Source: Natrinema sp031626495 (lineage in GTDB: Archaea > Halobacteriota > Halobacteria > Halobacteriales > Natrialbaceae). Taken from it: a DNA stretch of 64,000 bases. This document shows positions 7,842 to 16,313 of the stretch, in pieces. Each line of letters opens with the position of its first letter. Position 1 is the first letter of the stretch. The stretch is taken from contig NZ_JAMQOJ010000007.1 in assembly GCF_031626495.1 (NCBI RefSeq), forward strand, positions 1 through 64,000, written 5' to 3'. The notes under the pieces are model-generated. The model saw nothing but the letters and a program-made list of their open reading frames with translations, had not been told where the DNA came from and searched no databases. Position numbers and translations under genes: made by a program.

Positions 7842-8042
7842 TTACTCCTCGAGTTCGAAGGCGACGGTGACTTCGGCCTGGTACTCGCGGTCGTCGGCGC
7901 TGGCGATTTCGACGCCGAGTTCGTCGACCTCGATCCAGTGGACGTTCTCGAGGGTCGATTCCGCGCGATCGATAGCGTCGTCTGCGGCGGCGTCGAAACT
8001 CTCGGGGCTGGTTCCGATGAGTGTGATCTTCTTGAAGACCAT
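7842..8042 (-). CDS. dodecin (flavin-binding)
   Basis: 66 aa, the size of haloarchaeal dodecin, a dodecameric flavin storage protein that binds riboflavin or FMN pairs between tryptophans. VFKKITLIGTSPESFDAA is the strand-helix start and NVHWIEVDELGVEI carries the flavin-stacking Trp. It ends in VAFELEE. A monocistronic gene. Confidence 0.93.
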   Translation of the reverse strand: MVFKKITLIGTSPESFDAAADDAIDRAESTLENVHWIEVDELGVEIASADDREYQAEVTVAFELEE

Positions 8043-8128
8043 GGCCGGATTTCCTACACCGAGCAGCGACGTAAAACTGATCGTCGGTTTCGATATGTGA
8101 GTCGGCGTCCGCCGCTATAGCGGGGGAC

Positions 8129-8788
8129 TCAGTCGGCTCGCGACTCGAGGCGCTGTCGGATCGCCCCCGACACGTCGCTGAGATAGGCCCCGCCCCACGT
8201 CGCGACGATGATCGCACCGATCGAGTTGAAGACGAAGTCGAGCATCGTGTCGCCGAGACCGTACTGAGTGAGGACAGCCCTGATCCCCAGCGCCTCGGCC
8301 GACAGCGCGATAGCGAACTCGAGGATCTCCCAGAGGACGCCGAACGCGATGACGAACAGCAGGATGAACACCGCGACGAACTTCCGTGGAAGATGGACGC
8401 CCTCGGCGTGTTCGTCGAATGCACGGACGGTAGCATAGCCCGCGCCGGCGACCAGCGACGCCGACAGCGCGTGGGTCATGTGGTCCCACCACCAGATGTC
8501 GCTGTAGAGGGTTCGCGTCGCACCCGGCAGTCCGACGGTGCCGAAGGCGTGGAGGAAGACGGCGGTCGTGATCCACAGCGTGAGCCGCGGGTCCATCGGA
8601 ATCTCGTAGTCGCGCTCGAGCAGCGGCGGGAGCTGCGTGACGGCCAGCGCGACGCCGGTGTTGACGACGATTCCGCCGTTTCCGCGTTCGATGCCGACGA
8701 ACAGCATGCCGACGAGACCGAGCTCCATGAGATACGAGAGCTGGCGCTGGCGCCGACGGGAGGGGAGCCAGCCGGTGCGGTTACGCAT
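8129..8788 (-). CDS. DUF2238/YjdF-like inner membrane protein
   Basis: 219 aa with about six hydrophobic segments. Family marks are WWWDHMTHALSASLVAG (near 99-115), FGVLWEILEFAIAL (near 153-166) and YGLGDTMLDFVFNSIGAI (near 178-195), the His/Glu/Asp-bearing stretches typical of DUF2238/YjdF membrane proteins. Function unknown. The start overlaps the 3' end of the upstream membrane-protein gene by 8 bases, so they form an operon. Confidence 0.75.
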   Translation of the reverse strand: MRNRTGWLPSRRRQRQLSYLMELGLVGMLFVGIERGNGGIVVNTGVALAVTQLPPLLERDYEIPMDPRLTLWITTAVFLHAFGTVGLPGATRTLYSDIWWWDHMTHALSASLVAGAGYATVRAFDEHAEGVHLPRKFVAVFILLFVIAFGVLWEILEFAIALSAEALGIRAVLTQYGLGDTMLDFVFNSIGAIIVATWGGAYLSDVSGAIRQRLESRAD

Positions 8789-9398
8789 CGTCGACCTCCG
8801 CGGTCGGCGCGAGATCCTCCGGAAGGCGCTGATCGGTCGGTGCGAGGCGTCTGAAGTAGAGCTCGAAGACGACCCCAGCGCCGATGCCCGCGACGGCGGA
8901 GTAGACGAACTCCCACATCACCGCGTCGTGGTCGGCCGTGAACGGGATGCCGAGCGTCTTCGACGCGCTCCACCGGAGCAGCGCCCACAGGCCCGCCGCG
9001 GCCATCGTCCCGACGACGACGAGAACGATGGCGAAGCTGGACGTCATCCGCACGGACGTAAACGATTGCAGTTCGACGGCGAGGACGAGCGCGATGGCCG
9101 CGACAGACAGGTACGCGGCGAAGTGGCCGGTCAACCGGTCGGCATCGATCGCCATCCCCAGTACGGGCAGCGCGGCCAGCAACAGTACTTCCCAGGGGAG
9201 CATCGCCTGCGGCGAGCGGAAGGCGACCGGCGGAAGCAACGCCAGTGCCACGAGCGTCGCCGCAAACGTCGCCCACAGAAACCCACCCGTGAGCAGTTCA
9301 GCGAGTCCGATACCGCCGATCGCGACGATCAACAGCCACGCGACCACCGCGTTGGTGCGACCGTCGGCGATCAGCCCCTCGAGCGTAGTCTGAGACAC
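8781..9398 (-). CDS. polytopic membrane protein, unknown
   Basis: 205 aa, about six hydrophobic segments (for example VVAWLLIVAIGGIGLAELL, LLLAALPVLGMAI, FAIVLVVVGTMAAAGLWALL) and a hydrophilic C-terminal tail. No motif recognised. It precedes and overlaps the DUF2238-like gene, which suggests the products act together at the membrane. Confidence 0.7.
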   Translation of the reverse strand: MSQTTLEGLIADGRTNAVVAWLLIVAIGGIGLAELLTGGFLWATFAATLVALALLPPVAFRSPQAMLPWEVLLLAALPVLGMAIDADRLTGHFAAYLSVAAIALVLAVELQSFTSVRMTSSFAIVLVVVGTMAAAGLWALLRWSASKTLGIPFTADHDAVMWEFVYSAVAGIGAGVVFELYFRRLAPTDQRLPEDLAPTAEVDDA

Positions 9399-9479
9399 GG
9401 TGACTCGTACTGAGCGTTCTCACAAAAGAGTATGTACTCGTCAGTGGACGTGGAGACGCGCCGGGTCGAGAGCCATCGC

Positions 9480-10457
9480 TCACGCGGGTACGACGACGTA
9501 AACGATCGCGTACGCGGTGAGCGCGACCGTCACCGCGGCCACCGCTGTCAGCGCAACCTCGAGAACTGCGTCGACCGACGGTCGCGAGTACCAGAGACGA
9601 CCGAACGCCGGCGAGGGAGAGCTTCGGATCGCGCCGACGACGAGCCCGACGCCGAGGATGGAGAAGACGAAGTGGTAGGACACCTCGAGCGTCGGCGGCG
9701 TTACGGCGAGCGCGGCGATTCCGTAGGCAGCGCCGACGGACGCCCGCCGGTCGACCGAGCCGAGGATCGATCGGTCGGTGAGTCGACAGACCGTCGTGAG
9801 CGCGAGTGCGATGGCGGCGAGTTCGATCGCGAACGCGCCGAGCAGGTGCAGCGTCGGGTCCGAATGGAGGACGACGCGTGACTCGAGAACCGGCGATCCA
9901 AAGGGGAACAGCCAGTCTGGCGGCGAGCCCGTGACGAGGTCGCCCCACGGGTGCGACCAGAGCCCCCAGAGCGCCGCGAGGGTAACCGTCGCCGGCGAGA
10001 GGGTCGTCAATCGGGCGGTCCCGCGGGCGACGACGACGCCGCTGACGACGAACAACCCCATGACGAGCGCCGCAAGCGGGCCGCCGGCGACGAGCGCGAC
10101 GACCACGAGCGCCGCGAGGAGTGTCCCGGCGAGTCCTCGAGCGAGTCGTGCGCGCTCGTTGCGCGCGCGAACGGCCGCGAGACCGAACGCCGGCGCTGCG
10201 ACCGCGCCGACGACCAGCGAGTGGGTGACCGAGCGGTGGACGGCACGGCTCGCGTCCCAGAACGCCGTCGGTGCGCCGACCGAGCCGGTCGTTGCGTCCG
10301 CGAGGCCGACGACCGCGTACGCGACGTCGATGTCGGGGATCGCCGCGAACAGGCCTGCGACGACGCCGACGAGGAGCGCTCGCTGCGCGTTCCAGCCGCG
10401 CCACTCGGCGACCAGGGCCGCGACGGCGAACGCGAGGAGGGCATGTCCAATAAACAC
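9480..10457 (-). CDS. membrane-bound metal-dependent hydrolase-like protein (DUF457 type)
   Basis: 325 aa, about eight hydrophobic segments. The start MFIGHALLAFAVAAL, IPDIDVAYAVVG near residue 40, AVHRSVTHSLVVG near 72 and HPWGDLVTGSPPDW near 168 are the His/Asp motifs of the DUF457 family, members of which carry a putative metal site inside the membrane. Longer than the relative at 820-1425. A monocistronic gene divergent from the aminotransferase gene. Confidence 0.82.
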   Translation of the reverse strand: MFIGHALLAFAVAALVAEWRGWNAQRALLVGVVAGLFAAIPDIDVAYAVVGLADATTGSVGAPTAFWDASRAVHRSVTHSLVVGAVAAPAFGLAAVRARNERARLARGLAGTLLAALVVVALVAGGPLAALVMGLFVVSGVVVARGTARLTTLSPATVTLAALWGLWSHPWGDLVTGSPPDWLFPFGSPVLESRVVLHSDPTLHLLGAFAIELAAIALALTTVCRLTDRSILGSVDRRASVGAAYGIAALAVTPPTLEVSYHFVFSILGVGLVVGAIRSSPSPAFGRLWYSRPSVDAVLEVALTAVAAVTVALTAYAIVYVVVPA

Positions 10458-10619
10458 GACAGTTCGAGTACGAGAGTCATCGGCTTAAGTTGCTCGCAGA
10501 ATCGTGGGAGAAGGTAGCAACGGCCGTTATCCGAGCGCGGGCAGCACGCCGGGCACGCTCAGAGCATGTACTTCGCCGCTGTCGGTACATCTTTGCGGGT
10601 GGCAGGCGAGCACACGCCC

Positions 10620-11831
10620 ATGGCTCAGGAACCACCGACCGAGACGGCTCGAGCGCCAGCCGTTGGCGAACTCACACCGCCGGATCGAACGCTGATGGGA
10701 CCCGGTCCGAGCGACGTGAACCCGCGCGTCCTCCGGGCGATGAGTACGCCCCTCGTCGGGCACCTCGACCCCTCGTTCATCGAGATTATGGACGAGGTTC
10801 AGGAGCTGTTGCGGTATACGTTCCGGACGGACAACCAGTGGACCATCCCGGTCTCCGGGACCGGTTCGGCCGCGATGGAGGCCGCGATCGGCAACGTCGT
10901 CGAGCCCGGCGACACGATGCTCGTCCCGACGAACGGCTACTTCGGCGGTCGGATGGCCTCGATGGCCGAACGCGCGGGCGGGGAGGTCGTCGAAGTCGAC
11001 GCGCCGTGGGGCGAACCGCTCGATCCCGACGACGTGGCCGATGCGCTCGCCGAACACGACCCCGACGTCTTCGGGTTCGTCCACGCCGAGACGAGCACCG
11101 GTGTGCTCCAGCCCGACGTCCCCGAACTCACCGCCGCGGCCCACGACCACGACGCGCTCGTGATCGCCGACAGCGTCACCTCGCTGGGCGGCGTCGAGTT
11201 CCGGGTCGACGAGTGGGACATCGACGTGGCCTACTCCGGTCCGCAGAAGTGTCTCTCCTGTCCACCGGGTGCGAGCCCGCTGACCCTCTCGGATACGGCC
11301 ATGGAGAAAGTCCTCTCGCGCGAGGAGGACCCTCGCTCCTGGTACCTCGACCTCTCCCTGCTCGAGGGCTACTGGGGCGACGACCGCTCGTACCACCACA
11401 CCGCGCCGATCACGAACGTCTACGCGCTCCGGGAGGCCCTGCGGCTCGTCGCCGAGGAGGGCATCGAGGCGCGCTGGGACCGCCACGAGCGGCTGGCCGG
11501 CGCGCTGAAAGCCGGCGTCGAGGCGATGGGGCTCGAGATGAACGCCCCCGACGAGTACTGGCTACCGAGTCTCAACGCCGTCCGCGTCCCCGACGGGATC
11601 GACGATGGCGAGGTCTGTGACGCCCTGATCGAGCAGTACGACCTCGAGATCGCCGGCGGCCTCGGCGATCTGGCCGGCGAAATCTTCCGGATCGGTTGCA
11701 TGGGTCACTCCGCGCGGCCGGAGAACGTAATCTACGTCGTGACGGCGCTGGGCGACGTACTCGAGTCGATGGGTGCCGACGTCGATCCGGGCGCAGGCGT
11801 GACTGCGACGCGAAACGCCCTCGAAAAATAA
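10620..11831 (+). CDS. class V aminotransferase (alanine-glyoxylate/serine-pyruvate type)
   Basis: 403 aa PLP enzyme. Family signature stretches are LMGPGPSDVNPRVLRAM, ISGTGS-like VSGTGSAAMEAA, VHAETSTGVLQP and ADSVTSLGGVEF. The PLP lysine is in SGPQKCLSCPPG. Eukaryote-like AGXT/SgaA enzymes transfer amino groups from serine or alanine to glyoxylate or pyruvate, and haloarchaeal members are annotated the same way. ATG 10620 follows a TATA-like TACATCTTT, which argues against the extended start at 10566. Confidence 0.92.
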   Translation: MAQEPPTETARAPAVGELTPPDRTLMGPGPSDVNPRVLRAMSTPLVGHLDPSFIEIMDEVQELLRYTFRTDNQWTIPVSGTGSAAMEAAIGNVVEPGDTMLVPTNGYFGGRMASMAERAGGEVVEVDAPWGEPLDPDDVADALAEHDPDVFGFVHAETSTGVLQPDVPELTAAAHDHDALVIADSVTSLGGVEFRVDEWDIDVAYSGPQKCLSCPPGASPLTLSDTAMEKVLSREEDPRSWYLDLSLLEGYWGDDRSYHHTAPITNVYALREALRLVAEEGIEARWDRHERLAGALKAGVEAMGLEMNAPDEYWLPSLNAVRVPDGIDDGEVCDALIEQYDLEIAGGLGDLAGEIFRIGCMGHSARPENVIYVVTALGDVLESMGADVDPGAGVTATRNALEK

Positions 11832-11859
11832 CCGCCGCACTGCCGTTTTCGCCGCTTCG

Positions 11860-12183
11860 TTACGCCGACACTCGCGGTCCTGGTGGCGCTCGTTCGACCT
11901 GATAGTCCTCCCCGTCGACGACGATGATCGCCCACTCGTAGTTGGGCTCGGCGCTCTCGAGTCGGTTCTCGAGATCGTCGGCATCGTCGGGTTCGGCGAC
12001 GAAACAGTGGAACTGTCCCGACGACGGTGACGGGAGTTCGCCCGCCTCGAATACGGTGTTCACGTGGACGACTTTCCACGCTCGTTCGGCGCGAAACTCG
12101 GGGCCGTTGCCTTCGACGGTGTAGCCCAGCTCAGCGAAGATCGACCTGGCCTGCTCGACGAGTCGCATGTTAACAGGACCCAT
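11860..12183 (-). CDS. conserved haloarchaeal protein, unknown (DUF7116-like)
   Basis: 107 aa soluble acidic protein. The pattern ARSIFAELGYTVEG, FRAERAWKVVHV, GQFHCFVAE and YEWAIIVVDG suggests a small alpha/beta domain. I recall a haloarchaeal family with this layout (possibly DUF7116) but no role is known. The start may be ATG 12183 or 12168; a TATA-like CATTTATGAG lies just upstream of both. Confidence 0.7.
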   Translation of the reverse strand: MGPVNMRLVEQARSIFAELGYTVEGNGPEFRAERAWKVVHVNTVFEAGELPSPSSGQFHCFVAEPDDADDLENRLESAEPNYEWAIIVVDGEDYQVERAPPGPRVSA

Positions 12184-12381
12184 TCGTTACCACCTATGTC
12201 GGCATCCCTCATAAATGTTAGTACGTAACAAGAAGTCGGAGACAGTTCCCAACTATTCGGAACCAGCTGCGGATATTGATGGATCTCTGTACTATTGGAC
12301 GGTCAGTTTGGTCAGTAATTGTTTATTACCAAGTTGTGTTAGCTGTCTAACTGGTTTCGGTGGCTGTGACCGTACCGACGG
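12184..12381. other. AT-rich intergenic region with hairpin
   Basis: 198 bases between two minus-strand genes, clearly richer in A+T than the surroundings. TTGGTCAGTAAT (12307-12318) can pair with ATTACCAA near 12324-12331 with a small bulge. The promoter of the 107-aa gene lies at the left end. A 96-codon frame on the plus strand runs into the zinc-ribbon gene and is not credible. Confidence 0.4.
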
Positions 12382-12621
12382 TCACTCGTGGGCGGCGTCC
12401 CACTCAGTCGGCTTCCGGAAGTTCCCGCACCGGTTGCACTTGATTCGGCCCATCGCATCCATCGCGTTGTCGAGGCTCTCGCAGTTCGTACAGAACCAGC
12501 CGTAGCGGCGCTCACAGTCGTCGGACTCGTAGGCGACCAGAAACGGCCCCTTCGATCCCTTGTCGCCGTCCGTCTCCGAAATATAGACGGTGTCGCCGTC
12601 GTCGGTCGACCAGGTTTGCAT
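12382..12621 (-). CDS. DUF5816-like zinc-ribbon protein
   Basis: 79 aa from ATG 12621. Two Cys-x-x-Cys pairs (WFCTNCES near residue 42, IKCNRCGNF near 60) form a zinc ribbon. Before it lies TVYISETDGDKGSKGPFLVA, and the end reads PTEWDAAHE. The pattern matches small zinc-ribbon proteins found across haloarchaea (DUF5816). The longer frame back to 12732 is rejected because it lacks that conserved start. Possible role in nucleic-acid or protein contacts, unproven. Confidence 0.82.
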   Translation of the reverse strand: MQTWSTDDGDTVYISETDGDKGSKGPFLVAYESDDCERRYGWFCTNCESLDNAMDAMGRIKCNRCGNFRKPTEWDAAHE

Positions 12622-12801
12622 ATCCGTTCCTACCGGTGCTCGCGGTAAATGGCTGTCTTTCCGGGTCGGTATCGCCGCCGCGAGCGGTCGAGGTAGCCGT
12701 CCGACTGACTCGAGGAACGTCCACAGCGGCATGGGACAGGTTCGCAGTGTGGACAGTCCGTACTGAAAGGTTTACCCGCCCGGGAATCGTTCGGTTCCCT
12801 A

Positions 12802-13212
12802 ATGGCGCTGGTCGTGGTTCCCGTTCGGTATCCGTTGACAAAGCACTCGAGACGCACGCTCGAGCAGGCGATCGAGGTCGCCCGCGATCGGGACGCGTCG
12901 CTGACCGTCCTGCACGTCGACCTCTACCAGAACGGGAAGAAAGTGACCCGTATCGACCTGAAAAATGCCGTCGAGCGGTCGTTCGGGCGACTCGAGAACG
13001 CCCGCTACGTCGTCCGGACGGGATTTCTCGTCGAGGAGTCCATCCTGGACGAAGTCGCCGCGGAGGGAGCCGACGCCGTCGTCATCGGAAGCAAGCAGGC
13101 GAGTCGGCTCCGGCGGATCTTCCAGCGGTTTACCGACAATCCGGATATCGATCGTTACCTGCGGAGCCACCTCGACTGCGAAGTCATCACCATCGAAGGT
13201 GCGCAGGTGTAG
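12802..13212 (+). CDS. universal stress protein family protein
   Basis: 136 aa UspA-like alpha/beta domain: LVVVPVRYPLTKHSRRTLEQ, ASLTVLHVDLY, GADAVVIGSKQASRLRRIFQ and the final CEVITIEG strand. The ATP-binding Gly-rich loop is changed (GSKQASRLRR instead of GxxGxxxxxxxxxGS), so nucleotide binding is doubtful. Convergent with a canonical Usp gene at 13253-13696. Confidence 0.85.
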   Translation: MALVVVPVRYPLTKHSRRTLEQAIEVARDRDASLTVLHVDLYQNGKKVTRIDLKNAVERSFGRLENARYVVRTGFLVEESILDEVAAEGADAVVIGSKQASRLRRIFQRFTDNPDIDRYLRSHLDCEVITIEGAQV

Positions 13213-13252
13213 CAGAGGGGGACCGCCCGACTGTTCTGGAAGCTCGATTCAG

Positions 13253-13696
13253 TTACTGGACCCCGCCCGCGTTCCGGACGACGAAGACGGGGATCGAAGC
13301 GTTGTCGACCACGCGCTCCGAGACGCTGCCCAGCGACGTCACCTTCTCGCGCGGACTCTTGCCCCGTGTTCCGATGACGATCAGATCGATCCCGTGTTCG
13401 TCGGCGTACTCGAGGATCGTCTTGGCCGGCGTCCCCGTCTGTACCTCGCCGACGGTCTCGAGGCCTTCGGCTGCCGCCTGTCCCTCGACGTCGGCGACCG
13501 CCTGCTGGCCCTCCTCCTCGAGGGATCGCTCGAGGTCGGTGCTGGTCTCCTCGCCGGCGGCGGCGGTGACGCGACTGTCGACCACGTACAGCGCGTGAAC
13601 CGTCGCGTCGTTGTCCGCGGCGATCGGCAGACCGTGGGCGAGCGTCTCGGAGATCGTGTCGCTTCCGTCGGTGGGAATGAGAATGTCGTCGTACAT
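13253..13696 (-). CDS. universal stress protein (UspA)
   Basis: 147 aa. Start MYDDILIPTDGSDTISE and the ATP-binding loop GTRGKSPREKVTSLGSVSER, close to the Gx2Gx9GS pattern of nucleotide-binding Usp proteins. A polar insert near residues 48-70 (AAAGEETSTDLERSLEEEGQ) is longer than in short Usps. Monocistronic and convergent with the other Usp. Confidence 0.93.
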   Translation of the reverse strand: MYDDILIPTDGSDTISETLAHGLPIAADNDATVHALYVVDSRVTAAAGEETSTDLERSLEEEGQQAVADVEGQAAAEGLETVGEVQTGTPAKTILEYADEHGIDLIVIGTRGKSPREKVTSLGSVSERVVDNASIPVFVVRNAGGVQ

Positions 13697-13804
13697 CTCT
13701 CGGGTGAGTGTCGAATTGGACCGGGGCCGGTATAAATTACCCTGCCGATACCGGGCGACGGGAACGGAACGACGGCGGGGACACGGGCGGACGAGGGCGA
13801 GCGG

Positions 13805-14824
13805 TTACTGATCGGCCGGATCCGCGGGGCTCTCGCCCGGTTCGCTCGACTGGCTGGGGCCGGCAGTCTCCGCAGCCGACCGCTCGAAGCCGGAGTCGTC
13901 GACGGCCAGTCGAGCGACGCCGCTGGTCTCGTCGAAGACGTGGTGGCGGTGCGGGTAGGCGAACTCCACGTCGAGATCCGCGAATCGCTCGCCGATCGCC
14001 CGTTGGACCGCCGAGCGGACGACGACCTGTTTGTAGGGGTGTTTCATCCAGAAGTACAGGTCGAGCGCGATGCCGTGGTCGGCGTACTCCCTGATCATGC
14101 AACTCGGTGCCGCGGCGTACCGAGCGCTGCCGATCCGGATGTCCGGCCCGCCGGAGATGACGTCGTCGACGCCGCGGGCAGCCCGTTCCGCGGCCCGGCA
14201 GGCCGCCTCGAGGTCGCTTTCGTAGGTGATTTCGAAGCCAACCGAGATCCGCGTTCGCTCGTCTTCCGCGGAGTAATTGATCACGTCGCGCGAGTGGATC
14301 TCGGAGTTCGGGATGACGATAAACGAGTTCTGGAGCGTGAAGATCTTGGTGTAGCGAATCGTGATGTCCTCGACGAAGCCGCGGTGGCCGGCGTCGGTGA
14401 CCTCGATCATGTCGCCGATCTCGTAGGGCCGGTCGGCGAGCACGTAGAGCCCGTTGATCAGGCTCCCGACCAGCGGTGCGAGCACGATGGCGATCACGGC
14501 CGAGATGACGGTCACCGACAGGAGGATCTGTGTACTGCCGACTCCGATGATACCGGCAGCGACGGTTCCGGCCCAGATGAGGACGGTGAGTCTGATTCCC
14601 CGTAGGACTGTTCGCGTGACGCTCGGCCGCTCGATCCGACGGGCGACCGTACGACCGGCGAGTCGGACGGCGAGTTTCGACAGATACCAGCCGATAGCGA
14701 GGACGACGAGTGCGAGAGCAACCTCGACAACGTCCAGCGGAATGTCTCCGGGCAGCGTCTCCTGAATCCGCTCGGCCGTCGCGCTCTGTGTGGCGCTCTC
14801 GTTGGCCTGCAAGACCCCGCGCAT
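13805..14824 (-). CDS. small-conductance mechanosensitive channel (MscS family)
   Basis: 339 aa. Three membrane helices lie between residues 30 and 130. The pore-lining third helix leads into the MscS core: VGSLINGLYVLADRPYEIGD, EVTDAGHRGFVEDITIRYT and LQNSFIVIPNSEI (about residues 118-185), the beta-domain hallmark. The alpha/beta vestibule and a Ser/Pro-rich tail follow. It opens on membrane tension to release solutes after hypo-osmotic shock. ATG 14824 is preferred over 14893 because it starts the helical N-terminus and the longer frame overlaps the trmB promoter region. Confidence 0.92.
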   Translation of the reverse strand: MRGVLQANESATQSATAERIQETLPGDIPLDVVEVALALVVLAIGWYLSKLAVRLAGRTVARRIERPSVTRTVLRGIRLTVLIWAGTVAAGIIGVGSTQILLSVTVISAVIAIVLAPLVGSLINGLYVLADRPYEIGDMIEVTDAGHRGFVEDITIRYTKIFTLQNSFIVIPNSEIHSRDVINYSAEDERTRISVGFEITYESDLEAACRAAERAARGVDDVISGGPDIRIGSARYAAAPSCMIREYADHGIALDLYFWMKHPYKQVVVRSAVQRAIGERFADLDVEFAYPHRHHVFDETSGVARLAVDDSGFERSAAETAGPSQSSEPGESPADPADQ

Positions 14825-14920
14825 GCCAACACTCTCTGGCCCGCTGTGGTTAAGCGTTCTGACCCTCTGTTCGTGCGACCAATTCACAAACAACCTGATT
14901 TCGAAAACGCGTGCTACTCA

Positions 14921-14935
14921 GTGTATAATAAATCA
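14921..14935 (+). promoter_or_regulatory. trmB-type gene promoter
   Basis: GTGTATAATAAATCA carries a clear TATA box (TATAATAA, 14924-14931), about 36 nt before the ATG at 14964, in an AT-rich stretch between the divergent MscS and TrmB genes. Confidence 0.65.
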
Positions 14936-14963
14936 TTTAGTCGCTGGAATCGTAGGGTTGGAT

Positions 14964-16031
14964 ATGGCACCAGACGAACTGCGCTCGACGGTCGAGCGCG
15001 TCGGGGAGCGGTTCAATCTCGGCGAATACGAGATCGACGCCTATCTCACCGTGTTAGAGCAGGGCCAGCTCACAGCGAGCGAGATCGCGGACCGCACAGA
15101 AATTCCCCAGCCGCGGGTGTACGATACCGTGCGTAGCCTCAGCGACCGCAATCTGGTCGAACTGCGCGAGTCGCGTCCGATGAAGGTCGTCGCGATCGAT
15201 CCCGCGGAAGCCTTCGACGACGTCCAGACCTCGTTCGAGCAGATGATTCAGGAACTCGAGGCGCGATACACCGCGCCGGCCCGCGATACGGAGGCCGTCT
15301 CGCTGGTCAAATCGCGGTCGACCATCCTGCGTTACCTGGAGGAGGTCATCGACGATGCGGAGTTCGAACTCGCGCTCTCGCTGACGCCGGACCTGTTGAC
15401 CCGGTTCGAGGACGAACTGCGCGCGGCCGTCGAGGCCGGCGTGAGCGTCGACCTGATCGTAACGCCCGCGAGCGAAGCTCCCGATCCGGCCGAGTTCGCG
15501 TACGGCGAAATCGCGTCGACCGCTCGCGCTCGCCGCGGGATCACGACGCCGGTCGTCGCCGTTGCCGACGGCAACTACTCCGTGTACGCGACCCAGGACG
15601 CCCTGCGCGACGACCAGGACCGGTACGGCGTCATCTTCAACCGGTCGGCGCTGGGCTTCCTCATTTCGGGCTTCTTCGGGACCGTCCTCTGGACGACCGC
15701 CGACCGCACCCTCGGCGAGGACGACACGGCGCGGTCCTACCCCCGGAAGTACGCGTCCATCCGCCGCTGCGTGAAAGACCTCCTCGACGAGGGTGGCGAG
15801 TTCTACGCGACTATCGAAGGCCGTGACGTGGAGGTCGGCGGCCAGCGGATCGTCCGCGGGCGCATCCTCGACATTTCCTTCGAGGTCAGCGAGGAGGTGG
15901 CCAGCCTCACGATCGAGACCCTGGAGGGGGAAGAACTCACCGTCGGCGGCCGCGTCGCAGCCCTGGAGGACGTCGAGGCCCACGAGATCCACATCGGGCG
16001 GAACGAGCCGCCGGCGCTCGAGGAGAACTGA
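14964..16031 (+). CDS. TrmB-family sugar-responsive transcriptional regulator
   Basis: 355 aa. Residues 10-75 form the TrmB winged helix (YEIDAYLTVLEQGQLTASEI ... PQPRVYDTVRSLSDRNLVEL). A coiled linker follows at 85-115. The rest is the sugar-sensing domain, with a PLD-like part (TILRYLEEVIDDAEFELALS) and a C-terminal beta domain. In archaea TrmB proteins control sugar ABC transporters and central sugar genes, usually releasing DNA when sugar binds. The neighbouring gene order (binding protein, two permeases, ATPase, oxidoreductase, isomerase) makes local control very likely. Confidence 0.92.
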   Translation: MAPDELRSTVERVGERFNLGEYEIDAYLTVLEQGQLTASEIADRTEIPQPRVYDTVRSLSDRNLVELRESRPMKVVAIDPAEAFDDVQTSFEQMIQELEARYTAPARDTEAVSLVKSRSTILRYLEEVIDDAEFELALSLTPDLLTRFEDELRAAVEAGVSVDLIVTPASEAPDPAEFAYGEIASTARARRGITTPVVAVADGNYSVYATQDALRDDQDRYGVIFNRSALGFLISGFFGTVLWTTADRTLGEDDTARSYPRKYASIRRCVKDLLDEGGEFYATIEGRDVEVGGQRIVRGRILDISFEVSEEVASLTIETLEGEELTVGGRVAALEDVEAHEIHIGRNEPPALEEN

Positions 16032-16256
16032 ACGGGTCGGTCGCTCGAGGTGGTCGGGGGATCGGTCCGCCAGGTGGTATCCCAGACTATCTCTCTCCGG
16101 CGGGTTATCGGTCATCTGCCGGCAGTTGCCGACCGCCGTCTCCAATCGACTATTGTCGGGTGACGCCGCCGTAAACCGTCGTCCGCGTCGCCGAGGTCTA
16201 ATTTCGGGACCGTCGACAGGCGAGTCGTAACAGATACGGTGATTCGACAGTCACGG
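16032..16256. other. spacer between trmB-type gene and ABC operon
   Basis: About 225 bases with no credible gene. It separates the regulator from the transporter operon, whose promoter repeats begin at 16257. Confidence 0.5.
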
Positions 16257-16276
16257 TTTATTACATTATTTATTAC
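16257..16276 (+). promoter_or_regulatory. promoter/operator with direct repeat TTTATTAC
   Basis: TTTATTAC occurs at 16257-16264 and 16269-16276, a 12-bp spacing, in an AT-rich island 38-57 nt before the ATG of the binding-protein gene. One copy probably serves as TATA box. Two copies on nearly the same helix face could be bound by the TrmB-type regulator. The known Halobacterium TrmB motif (TACT, 7-8 bases, GAGTA) is not seen. Confidence 0.5.
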
Positions 16277-16313
16277 TAACAACTAAGTCCCAGACCGTGG
16301 ACCCATCACTGTC

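Noticed and set aside
9298..10404. 368-codon minus-strand frame
   Set aside because: A GC-rich out-of-frame shadow of the DUF457 gene, composed mostly of Arg, Gly and Ala.
12215..12505. 96-codon plus-strand frame in the AT-rich interval
   Set aside because: Half of it lies antisense to the zinc-ribbon gene, with no codon bias or recognisable domain.
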